36,610 nucleotides of DNA from DATBFG01 sp036558645. GTDB taxonomy: Bacteria > Acidobacteriota > Terriglobia > Terriglobales > Acidobacteriaceae. The position numbers and the translations under genes were made by a program. This document shows, in pieces, positions 1 through 6,923 of the stretch. How positions within the stretch are numbered: the stretch's first letter is position 1; the number at the start of each line of letters is the position of its first letter. The stretch is taken from NCBI GenBank assembly GCA_036558645.1, contig DATBFG010000017.1:1-36610 (forward strand). The letters are read 5' to 3'. The notes under the pieces were generated by a model. The model was not told where the DNA came from and searched no databases. It saw nothing but the letters and a program-made list of their open reading frames with translations.

Positions 1-321
1 GCCGTTTACTGCCGCGATTGTGGGAAGGGGGAATTCGTATAGCCTGCGGAACATGGTTGCCATACGCGAGGAGTCCTTCACATTTTCCTCGTGATTCTTG
101 CCCAGCAGAGACTTCAGTTCATCGAGGTCCATTCCCGCGCAAAACGCCTTGCCCGAGCCAGTCAGAATGACAGCGTGCGCCGAAGAACCTTCGACTTCGT
201 TCAAGGCTGATTGCAACTCATCCACCAACTGAAAGCTTATGGCGTTCCGTTTCTCTGGACGATTGAGCGTGATCGTCGCGACGCCATTATCGATTTGAAG
301 TTGCAGAGTGTGAAATTTCAT
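1..321 (-). CDS. Enoyl-CoA hydratase/isomerase, N-terminal part (cut by left edge)
   Basis: I translated this from the minus strand: 107 codons from an ATG at 321, open to the window edge. The visible part is the N-terminal half of a crotonase fold. It has the early beta hairpin ending TLNRPEKRNAIS, then the first oxyanion-hole segment AFCAGMDLDEL at about residues 62-72, and it ends at PTIAAVNG, just before the second oxyanion-hole loop. Crotonases add water to, or isomerise, 2-enoyl-CoA thioesters in the cytoplasm. The gene lies 32 bp downstream of the HMG-CoA lyase gene on the same strand, so a methylglutaconyl-CoA hydratase role in leucine breakdown is attractive, but the specificity-determining half is missing. 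Family assignment is firm; substrate is inference. Confidence 0.9.
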   Translation of the reverse strand, partial: MKFHTLQLQIDNGVATITLNRPEKRNAISFQLVDELQSALNEVEGSSAHAVILTGSGKAFCAGMDLDELKSLLGKNHEENVKDSSRMATMFRRLYEFPLPTIAAVNG

Positions 322-353
322 TTGCTGTTAATTTACGGTTGCAATGTCGAGTC

Positions 354-1232
354 TCAATCTGCCGCGGACGACACCGAATACCTCGCTCCAATCTCCTCAG
401 TAATCTTCAGCAGCGTATCCAGCGGCTTGCTGATTGGTGGCGGCACCTGGCGGAGTGCCATCGCCTCTAGAACTTTTTCGGTAGGAATATTGCCTACCAA
501 CTGGTCCTGCGCAAAGGGGCATCCACCCAATCCGCCCAGGGCCGAATCAAACCGTCGGCAACCCGCATCGTAGGCCGCCAATACTTTTTCAACTGCCTGG
601 TCAGGCCTGCTGTGCAGATGCACGCCAATATCAAGATAGCTGTAGCGAGCCAGCACAGCTGATACCAATTCTCCCACCTGCGCAGGAGCGGCCATGCCTA
701 CCGTGTCAGCGAGCGAAATGGCCTTGATATTCGACGACTCCAGCAGGTCTACCGCGTCTACGACCTCGTCGATGTTCCACGCATCTCGATACGGATTTCC
801 AAATGCCATGGAGATGTAAACGACGACGTCAAGCCCAGCCTGATCCGCCGCTTTCTCGATTTTTTCTAATTCATCGAGCGAATCTTCCATTGTCTGATGC
901 TGGTTGTTTTGCAGAAAAGTTGGCGAGACGGAATATGGAAACCCCAACGTGCGCACAGCCTCGGTCGCGATCGCACGTTGTGCGCCTTTCTCGTTCACGA
1001 CGATTCCGATGATTTCGACATCATCCGGCGGGTCGAGCTCTTTCAAGACTTCTTCCGAATCCGCCATCTGCGGCACGGCCTTCGGAGAGACAAACGAAGC
1101 AGCATCGATATGCTTGAATCCGGCAGCGATGAGCGCCCGCATGTACTCCGTCTTCATGTAACCAGGGATCTGGCCCTTGAGACCCTGCCAGGCATCGCGC
1201 GGACATTCGATCAGTTTGATGGAATCAGTCAT
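354..1232 (-). CDS. Hydroxymethylglutaryl-CoA lyase (divergent subgroup)
   Basis: A 292-aa DRE-TIM metallolyase that would cleave 3-hydroxy-3-methylglutaryl-CoA to acetyl-CoA and acetoacetate, the last step of leucine degradation. Seen in the sequence: Arg12-Asp13 in ECPRDAWQG, the FVSPKAVPQMAD segment at 47-58, metal ligands His205 and His207 in GVHLH, and the Cys238 loop GGLGGCPFA typical of HMG-CoA lyases. The first motif differs from the classical GPRDGLQ; from memory, a similar ECPRDA-type motif occurs in Bacteroidetes lyases. Full length for the family. The start is an ATG; no clear Shine-Dalgarno is visible. It follows the carboxyltransferase gene in the same orientation across a 96-bp repeat-containing gap, which fits a leucine catabolic operon. 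Confidence 0.88.
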   Translation of the reverse strand: MTDSIKLIECPRDAWQGLKGQIPGYMKTEYMRALIAAGFKHIDAASFVSPKAVPQMADSEEVLKELDPPDDVEIIGIVVNEKGAQRAIATEAVRTLGFPYSVSPTFLQNNQHQTMEDSLDELEKIEKAADQAGLDVVVYISMAFGNPYRDAWNIDEVVDAVDLLESSNIKAISLADTVGMAAPAQVGELVSAVLARYSYLDIGVHLHSRPDQAVEKVLAAYDAGCRRFDSALGGLGGCPFAQDQLVGNIPTEKVLEAMALRQVPPPISKPLDTLLKITEEIGARYSVSSAAD

Positions 1233-1262
1233 CGCGCCAAAATTTGAAATTGTCTGATTCTA

Positions 1263-1302
1263 GATTTCAGATTGAACCGCCTGTTCGATCAAATCTGCAA
1301 TC
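1263..1302. repeat. Degenerate GATTGCAGAATTG-family repeat, inverted pair
   Basis: Between the HMG-CoA lyase and carboxyltransferase genes there is one copy on the plus strand at 1263-1274 (GATTTCAGATTG) and one on the minus strand at 1291-1302 (reads GATTGCAGATTT). They belong to the same degenerate family seen at 3094-3177 and 4956-5230. Nothing else is seen in this gap. Confidence 0.55.
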
Positions 1303-1328
1303 AAAAATCATCGATCTGAAATGTTTTC

Positions 1329-3029
1329 CTACGTCTGCAGCACTCCCACCTTAAACTCAGGCACCTCCGGATTCAGCGCTGCTGCCTCGAGAGCCTGCGT
1401 GATGGCGTCCCGTGTTTCCAGCGGATCGATGATTTTGTCGATCCACAACCGAGCGGCACCATAGCGGGGATCTGTCTGCTCATCGTAAGTTCGCTTCACC
1501 GATTCGTAGAGCTCCTTCTTTTCCTCATCGCTAAGTTTTTTACCGCTTCGCTCGAGTTGCTTCAGCTTGATCTCCACCAGCGTTCCGGCGGCCGCATCTC
1601 CGCTCATTACGGCATATCGAGCCGTCGGCCAGGCAAACACCAGGCGCGGATCATATGCCTTACCGCACATTGCGTAGTGACCGGCACCGAAAGAGCCGCC
1701 TACGATGACAGTGATCTTCGGCACGATGGAGTTCGACACTGCGTTCACCATCTTTGCCCCGGCCTTGATGATTCCGCTCCACTCCGCATCGCGCCCCACC
1801 ATGAACCCATTTACGTCATGAAAAAAGACAAGCGGAATGAGATTCTGGTTGCAATCCATGATGAAGCGCGCGGCTTTCTCTGCCGATTCGGTATAGATCA
1901 CGCCACCGAATTCGACGCGCTTGTGGCCTTCATGATCTGTTTGTTGCGCGTGAAGCTTTTGGTTTGCCACAATTCCTACCGCGAATCCTCCAATGCGCGC
2001 ATATCCGCAGAGGACGGTCTTCCCGTATTCCGGCTTGTACTCGTCGAAGCGGCTGCCATCGACGATCCGCGCCAGCACTTCCTTCATGTCATAAGGTTTT
2101 GCAGGGGACGAGTCGTAGATTCCATAAATCTCTTCACCGGCAAGCACGGGGGCCTCAGGCTTCTTTCGATCCCACGGTGACTGCCTTCTGTATCCCCACT
2201 TCTCGACAATCGAGCGGATGCGTGCGAGGCAAGCTTCGTCGTTCTTTTCGTGAAAATCGATGGTCCCGCTGATCGCCGAGTGCATTGAGGCGCCACCTAA
2301 CTCCTCTGCCGATACCTTCTGGCCGATCGCTGCCTGCACGAGCGCAGGTCCCGCCAGAAACAGTCCGCTACCGTCCGTCATCAGCACGTGATCGCACATT
2401 ACGGGGAGATATCCACCACCAGCCACACACATCCCCATGATGGCTGCAATTTGCGGAATGCCCATCGCCGACATCACCGCGTTATTACGAAATACGCGTC
2501 CGAAATCATCCGTGTCTGGGAACACATCCTCTTGCAGCGGGAGGAACACGCCGGCAGAATCCACGAGATAAATTGTCGGAACTCGGTTTTCGATGGCGAT
2601 ATTCTGCGCACGGATGGTCTTCTTCGCCGTCATGGGAAAGAACGCCCCGGCTTTCACCGTTGCGTCATTGGCGATGATCATGACTAGCCGCGTGTGGATC
2701 CGTCCAAATCCCGTAATCACGCCAGCCGCCGGCGCCCCGCCCCATTCTTCGTACATCCCGTGCGCAGCGAAGGAACCCAGCTCAAAAAATGTCCCCGGAT
2801 CTGTCAGCAGATTGATTCGCTCTCGTGCCGTGAGCCTGCCCTTGCCATGTTGGTTCTCGATCGCTTTCGCACCGCCGCCCTCGCGGATCTTTTCTTCTTC
2901 GTTGCGGACCTGCGAGACCATGTCCGCTACAAAGCGCATATTGGCCTCATACCGGGCTGAGGTCGGATCGATCCGTGTTTCGAGAACACTGGCTCCGAGG
3001 GTTGAGTTTGGAAGATTACGGTCTGCCAT
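1329..3029 (-). CDS. Acyl-CoA carboxylase carboxyltransferase (beta) subunit, methylcrotonyl-CoA carboxylase type
   Basis: A 566-aa biotin-dependent carboxyltransferase with two crotonase-like halves. The N-terminal half carries GKGRLTARERI at 63-72, the DSAGVFLP loop at 157-164, DTDDFGRVFRN at 172-182 and CVAGGGYLP at 201-209. The C-terminal half carries VNGFMVGRDAE at 406-416 and GGSFGAGHY at 444-452. These match methylcrotonyl-CoA carboxylase beta chains better than propionyl- or acetyl-CoA carboxylases, and the length is typical. It would transfer CO2 from biotin to 3-methylcrotonyl-CoA. The biotin carboxylase/BCCP partner is not in the window and may lie past the left edge. Neighbouring HMG-CoA lyase and hydratase genes support a leucine role; geranyl-CoA or another acyl-CoA remains possible. 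Confidence 0.87.
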   Translation of the reverse strand: MADRNLPNSTLGASVLETRIDPTSARYEANMRFVADMVSQVRNEEEKIREGGGAKAIENQHGKGRLTARERINLLTDPGTFFELGSFAAHGMYEEWGGAPAAGVITGFGRIHTRLVMIIANDATVKAGAFFPMTAKKTIRAQNIAIENRVPTIYLVDSAGVFLPLQEDVFPDTDDFGRVFRNNAVMSAMGIPQIAAIMGMCVAGGGYLPVMCDHVLMTDGSGLFLAGPALVQAAIGQKVSAEELGGASMHSAISGTIDFHEKNDEACLARIRSIVEKWGYRRQSPWDRKKPEAPVLAGEEIYGIYDSSPAKPYDMKEVLARIVDGSRFDEYKPEYGKTVLCGYARIGGFAVGIVANQKLHAQQTDHEGHKRVEFGGVIYTESAEKAARFIMDCNQNLIPLVFFHDVNGFMVGRDAEWSGIIKAGAKMVNAVSNSIVPKITVIVGGSFGAGHYAMCGKAYDPRLVFAWPTARYAVMSGDAAAGTLVEIKLKQLERSGKKLSDEEKKELYESVKRTYDEQTDPRYGAARLWIDKIIDPLETRDAITQALEAAALNPEVPEFKVGVLQT

Positions 3030-3093
3030 AACGTGGAGTCTGAAACTAATTACGGTATACCAGCAGAGCGGAAGGCGGCAAATGTGGGAATGA

Positions 3094-3177
3094 GATTGCA
3101 GATTGTTGGATTCGGGGATTGCAGATTTGCGCAGTGGGGCTCTTAATCGGCGATCAGAAATCTGAAATCGAGAATTG
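3094..3177. repeat. Degenerate GATTGCAGAATTG-family repeat cluster
   Basis: Copies at 3094-3105 (GATTGCAGATTG) and 3117-3129 (GATTGCAGATTTG), followed by a run at 3155-3177 that contains CAGAAATCTG and GAGAATTG. The last run lies inside the 3' end of the crotonase gene on the minus strand and encodes its final residues and stop codon. The rest of the gap back to 3030 holds no recognisable element apart from a short palindrome GGTATACC near 3053. Confidence 0.55.
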
Positions 3178-3753
3178 CTCGGTCCATCGCACGGCTGCGG
3201 CCACCGGATCGTTGGCGAGTTCGCTTACCAGCCCGATTCGCAATGCCTCGGGCGCGTGGATTTTTTCAGCAGCTACGAACATCTCGAGCGCCTTGCCCTT
3301 ACCCACCAGTCGCGTCAGCCGCTGCGTACCGCCCCATCCTGTGATCAACCCGAGCGCGGCTCCACGATGCCCAAAGACGGCATGGGCATGTGCGATCCGT
3401 CGGTGACATGACAATGCCAAGTCGAGGCCACCGCCCATGCAGTAACCATAAATGGCGGCAAGAACTGGCACAGGGTAATTCTCCACCGTGTTCATCAGGG
3501 CCTGTCCCATCTTCGCGAAGTTGACTGCAGATGGCCCTTCCAAACTGACAATCTCGTTCAGATCTGCTCCCGCCGAGAAATATGGCCGCCCCGTGATCAC
3601 CAGTGGGCGCACCGGATTGCGCGAACTGAAATCACGAATGCACCCGGTGAGGGCGTTAACTTTGCTTCGCGTCAGCCGGTTCATTGTGTCGTTTGAAACC
3701 AGCGTGAGTATGATGACTCCGTCCCGTTCTTCGACGCTGAATTCGGCGCTCAC
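3154..3753 (-). CDS. Crotonase-superfamily protein, short, lacking a classical catalytic glutamate
   Basis: A 199-aa crotonase. Seen: oxyanion-hole segment YFSAGADLNEI at 58-68, second oxyanion loop YCMGGGLDLAL at 104-114, and GWGGTQRLTRLVG at 139-151. At the place where hydratases have a PE pair just before the GGTQRL loop, this protein reads HRGAALGLITGW, and the other usual glutamate after the GGG loop is Asp111. A classical hydratase mechanism is therefore doubtful. The WGGT pattern recalls ethylmalonyl/methylmalonyl-CoA decarboxylases of the ECHDC1 type (from memory). Start is GTG, overlapping the upstream stop by 4 bp. The usual C-terminal helical region of about 50-60 residues is absent, and the last residues FSISDF are read from repeat DNA. 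Confidence 0.82.
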   Translation of the reverse strand: MSAEFSVEERDGVIILTLVSNDTMNRLTRSKVNALTGCIRDFSSRNPVRPLVITGRPYFSAGADLNEIVSLEGPSAVNFAKMGQALMNTVENYPVPVLAAIYGYCMGGGLDLALSCHRRIAHAHAVFGHRGAALGLITGWGGTQRLTRLVGKGKALEMFVAAEKIHAPEALRIGLVSELANDPVAAAVRWTEQFSISDF

Positions 3754-4472
3754 GCCAGCTTCTCGATCCAGTCATTCAATTCAGTTCCGTCTGTAGTGAG
3801 TTCGAAGCTACCGATCCGAACTCCCTCGGCGAGCAGACGATGCGACGCCGGATCGCGTACTACGCGAGCAATCCATTGCCGCCCGACGTCAAATTCCTTT
3901 GCGGTGAACCAGTGCTGTGGTACTACTTCCACTAGGCCTGCCTGTGGGTACAACACGTAGATGTTTGCCGCTGCTTCGTCCCGCGTCTTCGTTGCCCGCG
4001 AGCCCACCAGAAGCAACTCATCGACTTCGCGAAAAGCCTCCGGCACCTCAATGGGCTGCATGCCAGGCTGCAACCGAAGGCTCAACTCGAACTCGGCCTC
4101 AGGCTCGGTGACCGCATAAACCTTCTCACTGGATTGCTTGAACCATCCGACGATTTCCGCGAACGAAAAGCCTCCTAAGCGGTCCAGTTCAAAGCACAAA
4201 ATTCGCAGCTTCCCCGGCTCGGGACACCAGATGCCAAGCCGATTCTCGCCAATCACAAACGGTGTACAGAGAGTGTTCAAGGCCAGGCGGGCGGTAGAAG
4301 GCTCTTGATCCAAACCAAGTGTCACAAGGTACGCCAGCTCGCCTTCACTGCCGTGATAGGTCCAAGTGAAGTGTTGGCCCGAATGGCCGTGAAGTGAGGG
4401 GAAGATCTTCCAGTACCAGGGAGAAGGACCGGGGGTTTTCTTCAGGAGTTCCAGTCGACGATCAGACGCCAT
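3750..4472 (-). CDS. Conserved-looking hypothetical protein coupled to the mutase cobalamin subunit
   Basis: A 240-aa protein I do not recognise. It is soluble (no signal peptide or membrane segment), acidic, and rich in aromatic residues near the start (PSPWYWKIFPSLHGH, residues 16-30). It looks like mixed alpha/beta, and no catalytic motif is evident. Its ATG overlaps the stop of the cobalamin-binding mutase subunit gene by one base (TGATG), and its own stop overlaps the GTG of the crotonase by four. This is strong evidence that the three proteins are made together. Possible roles (inference only) include a mutase partner, an acyl-CoA thioesterase-like accessory or a structural subunit. The reading frame is supported by the double overlap and by lack of a better frame. 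Confidence 0.8.
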   Translation of the reverse strand: MASDRRLELLKKTPGPSPWYWKIFPSLHGHSGQHFTWTYHGSEGELAYLVTLGLDQEPSTARLALNTLCTPFVIGENRLGIWCPEPGKLRILCFELDRLGGFSFAEIVGWFKQSSEKVYAVTEPEAEFELSLRLQPGMQPIEVPEAFREVDELLLVGSRATKTRDEAAANIYVLYPQAGLVEVVPQHWFTAKEFDVGRQWIARVVRDPASHRLLAEGVRIGSFELTTDGTELNDWIEKLA

Positions 4473-4894
4473 CAGCCCGCTGCCGGAACGCCGCGCGGCT
4501 TAATGTTGGCACGGATGAATTGCACGATATCATCCATCGCTGTACCAGGTTGAAAGATTGCGGCGACACCCGCCTTCTTCAGAAAATCCACATCCTGGTC
4601 AGGAATGATGCCGCCCACGACGACCAGTACATCATCCATCTTCTTCTGCTTGAGCAGATCCATGACGCGGGGAACGATGGCATTGTGTGCGCCGGAAAGA
4701 ATCGAGAGGCCGATGACATTCACGTCCTCTTGCAGGGCAGCGCTAACTACCATCTCCGGCGTCTGGCGCAAACCGGTATAAATGACTTCCATGCCAGCGT
4801 CCCGCAGGGCTCGGGCGATGACTTTCGCGCCACGATCGTGGCCATCCAAGCCAGGTTTTGCCACCAGTACGCGAATTTTGGCCTCAGTCGGCAT
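4472..4894 (-). CDS. Methylmalonyl-CoA mutase, cobalamin-binding (small) subunit
   Basis: A 140-aa stand-alone B12-binding domain. Seen: the DxHxxG motif as DGHDRG at 17-22, with His19 as the expected lower axial cobalt ligand, SILSG (SxL) at 64-68 and VVGGIIP (GG) at 92-98. This is the pattern of the C-terminal domain of methylmalonyl-CoA mutases, here as a separate polypeptide. The frame is open further upstream to 4936, but the homologous sequence begins at the ATG at 4894, preceded by TTAGGT, so I chose that start. The catalytic subunit is encoded separately at 11134-12930. First gene of a coupled trio on the minus strand. Its upstream leader is built from the repeat array at 4956-5230. 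A free B12 subunit could also serve a related mutase. Confidence 0.9.
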   Translation of the reverse strand: MPTEAKIRVLVAKPGLDGHDRGAKVIARALRDAGMEVIYTGLRQTPEMVVSAALQEDVNVIGLSILSGAHNAIVPRVMDLLKQKKMDDVLVVVGGIIPDQDVDFLKKAGVAAIFQPGTAMDDIVQFIRANIKPRGVPAAG

Positions 4895-4955
4895 ACCTAA
4901 TTTAACCACAAAGCCGAGGGGAAAGTCAGAAACCAAAGTCAGGAGTCAAAGGTAA

Positions 4956-5230
4956 GAATGCAGAAATGGGCGAGAACAAGTTCAAGAATTGTACGATCTT
5001 CGGATTGCAGGATTGGTGAAAGAAGAATTCAGATTTTGAGATCTTAGATTGCAGAATTGTCAGGCAGTAAGGTCAGAAATAAGAAGCGAGAATGCAGAAT
5101 TGTCACAACAGGATCGATTGAAGATTCAGATTCCAGAATTGTGTAAGCATTACGTTTTATGATTCTGCATTCTGAATCTGACTTCTGCAATGACTCATTA
5201 ATCCTGCATTTCTGAAATCCGCCTTCTGAA
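4956..5230. repeat. Quasi-periodic degenerate repeat array with inverted right half
   Basis: Plus-strand copies of a 13-bp core start at 4956 (GAATGCAGAAATG), 5003 (GATTGCAGGATTG), 5047 (GATTGCAGAATTG), 5090 (GAATGCAGAATTG) and 5129 (GATTCCAGAATTG). The start-to-start steps are 47, 44, 43 and 39 bp. From 5160 the same motif appears on the opposite strand (TGATTCTGCATTC, ACTTCTGCAATG, ATCCTGCATTTC, CTTCTGAAATCC). The segments 5122-5141 and 5160-5179 are inverted copies matching at 16 of 20 positions around an 18-bp spacer. The array fills the whole gap between the mutase subunit gene and the DNA glycosylase gene. No coding potential, tRNA or transposon end is seen. Confidence 0.65.
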
Positions 5231-5235
5231 ATCCC

Positions 5236-5835
5236 TCACAATGTCTTGACATCCATGCTTCGCCATAAATACCAGCACGCCACACTCCGGTACGGTTCCC
5301 AGCACTTCGCAATTTTTTCCATCTGTGCCGGTTTTGGGATCTTGCGTTTCCGATAGTGCTTTCGAATTGCCATCTGTATCCCCAGGTCGCCAGTTGGCAG
5401 AACATTCGGGCGCCGCAGCGAAAACATGAGGAACATGTGCGCCGTCCACACACCAATGCCCTTGATCTTCGTCAGCTCCCTAACCACATCGAGGTCGTCA
5501 AGATCAGGCAAGCTCGCAAAGTCGACCTCTCCGCTCTGTGCCTTCGAAGCTAAATCCCGCAGGTAGCTGAGCTTTTGTTTCGAAAGGCCAACCCCGCGCA
5601 TCTGAGCCTCGCTCAGCTTGAGAATGCCTTCGGGCTTCAGCGGTAACCCCGTAAGATCTGTCAGTCGCTTGAAGATCGTTGCTGCTGCTTTGCCGTGCAG
5701 TTGCTGATAGACAATGGCCTCCGCCAGGCTGGCGAACGCCGGTTCGTCATAGTTCATACGGAAAGACCCTACGCGATCGATAATTGCGCATAGAACGGGG
5801 TCGGATTTCTTCAGGTGATTGATGGCCTTGCGCAT
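5236..5835 (-). CDS. DNA-3-methyladenine glycosylase II family (AlkA/Mag1-like)
   Basis: A 199-aa HhH-GPD base-excision glycosylase. Seen: SLAEAIVYQQLHGKAA at 36-51, the GVGLSKQK turn at 81-88, the helix-hairpin-helix LTKIKGIGVWTAHMF at 121-135, and the GPD-type PTGDLGIQ with catalytic Asp150. It would excise alkylated purines from DNA. It lacks the AlkA N-terminal domain and so resembles the compact yeast Mag1/bacterial short form. The cluster of basic residues HYRKRKIPK at 160-168 fits DNA contact. The start is an ATG preceded by AGAAGGAGAG, and that purine-rich stretch can pair with CCTTCT directly before the ATG. The stop codon abuts repeat DNA. Confidence 0.9.
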   Translation of the reverse strand: MRKAINHLKKSDPVLCAIIDRVGSFRMNYDEPAFASLAEAIVYQQLHGKAAATIFKRLTDLTGLPLKPEGILKLSEAQMRGVGLSKQKLSYLRDLASKAQSGEVDFASLPDLDDLDVVRELTKIKGIGVWTAHMFLMFSLRRPNVLPTGDLGIQMAIRKHYRKRKIPKPAQMEKIAKCWEPYRSVACWYLWRSMDVKTL

Positions 5836-5856
5836 AGAAGGTTTGACTCTCCTTCT
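5836..5856 (-). promoter_or_regulatory. Hairpin that may mask the glycosylase ribosome-binding site
   Basis: Read on the minus strand, AGAAGG (5856-5851) and CCTTCT (5841-5836) form a perfect 6-bp stem with a 9-nt loop immediately before the ATG at 5835. The stem covers the start of the only purine-rich Shine-Dalgarno-like stretch, AGAAGGAGAG. A role in limiting translation is inference. Confidence 0.3.
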
Positions 5857-5869
5857 GCGAATAGGTTTC

Positions 5870-6826
5870 TCAATTTTTAGGTGAGAGATAGCGAAGGGTG
5901 TCTTGAATCAGCTCGTTCGTCCCTTGATAGACGTCGCCCGCGCTGTCAAATTCCATCGACAGATACCCGCGGTAGCGGCTTGCCTTAAGGATTCCAAATG
6001 TCCTTGCCATGTCTACTTCCACCATAGCGCCAGTGTCCGACCGCTCGCGCTTCTTCACATGGCAAATTCCGTAAGCATGGTCAAAAAGGGCTTGGATGCC
6101 TCGGTAGGCATAATTCGCGTCGCGGTGTGCTAATGAATTGCCGAAATCCGGTAGTGGATGCAGCCATGGGCTGTTCACTTTCTCAACCAGCTTCACCAGA
6201 AAGAACGGATCTTCGCTGGCCGGATTGTCGTTCTCCAGATGGACCACCACGTTCTTCCTGGACGAGTAGTCCACGACCTCCCGCAAGCTGTCTGCAGCAC
6301 GATCCAGGTCAGGCTGGGAATCTTTAGCTTCGGGTATATTCGTGCGGATGCTGGGAGAACCGATGACGACTGCGACATCAACCCACTTCTTGCCTAAATC
6401 GATCGCCTGCTGCCGCTCTGCCCGGTCGGTTGCATATTGACTGTGTTCACCATCCACCGCGATATTCGCAACTCCGCTCTTCGCCTTCTCAATTCCTTTA
6501 CGAATCTCTTCGAGATGCTTCGTCTCAGTCGAGGAAAAATGTGCACTCCATGGCTCGATACGGTGAACATCGAACTTCTCTGCCACGTGCGCGGCAAAGT
6601 CTTTCAGTTCCACGGTTCGAGCTGACGGATTATGGTCGGGTCCAGGGATGAATTCTCTAAATGGGTAGGAGGCCACCGCAATCCGTTGTCGAGGCTCGGT
6701 CGGAAAGTGCACGTCGGGACGGGCCTCCGCGAAACCAAGGTCTTGTAGCATCGCGATGCCTGCCGCCGCTCCGGCGCACTGAGTTAGAAATTGTCGACGT
6801 GTACCCAAGCGGACACAGTCTAGCAA
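5870..6826 (-). CDS. Tat-exported sugar phosphate isomerase/epimerase-like TIM-barrel protein
   Basis: A 318-aa protein of the xylose-isomerase-like (AP endonuclease 2) barrel family. A twin-arginine signal is visible at the N-terminus (TRRQFLTQCAGAAAG, residues 9-23). Likely metal ligands are Glu198 (HLEND), Asp227 (LPDFGN), His256 (CHVKKR) and Glu292 (MEFDS), in the order and spacing expected of the family, so it looks catalytically competent. The substrate is probably a sugar or cyclic polyol in the periplasm, and is not predictable here. The start is a TTG at 6826; a second TTG at 6808 would give almost the same signal peptide, and an in-frame stop lies a short way upstream. It stands alone between the glycosylase and TruA. 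Confidence 0.8.
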   Translation of the reverse strand: MLDCVRLGTRRQFLTQCAGAAAGIAMLQDLGFAEARPDVHFPTEPRQRIAVASYPFREFIPGPDHNPSARTVELKDFAAHVAEKFDVHRIEPWSAHFSSTETKHLEEIRKGIEKAKSGVANIAVDGEHSQYATDRAERQQAIDLGKKWVDVAVVIGSPSIRTNIPEAKDSQPDLDRAADSLREVVDYSSRKNVVVHLENDNPASEDPFFLVKLVEKVNSPWLHPLPDFGNSLAHRDANYAYRGIQALFDHAYGICHVKKRERSDTGAMVEVDMARTFGILKASRYRGYLSMEFDSAGDVYQGTNELIQDTLRYLSPKN

Positions 6827-6923
6827 AAGTCTTAATGTCCCACTTCAGACTTGCTAGGCGCTAGAAGCAAGCAGCCAGAAAGGCCTTGTTTCGCACTTCG
6901 CTACCTGTGCGGGCTTATCGCAA

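Noticed and set aside
211..573. Plus-strand frame of 120 codons at the left end
   Set aside because: It is antisense to the enoyl-CoA hydratase and HMG-CoA lyase genes and has low-complexity composition.
4956..5141. Regularly spaced repeats considered as a CRISPR array
   Set aside because: Units are only 13 bp, vary in every copy, change strand, and there is no cas gene; spacing drifts from 47 to 39 bp.
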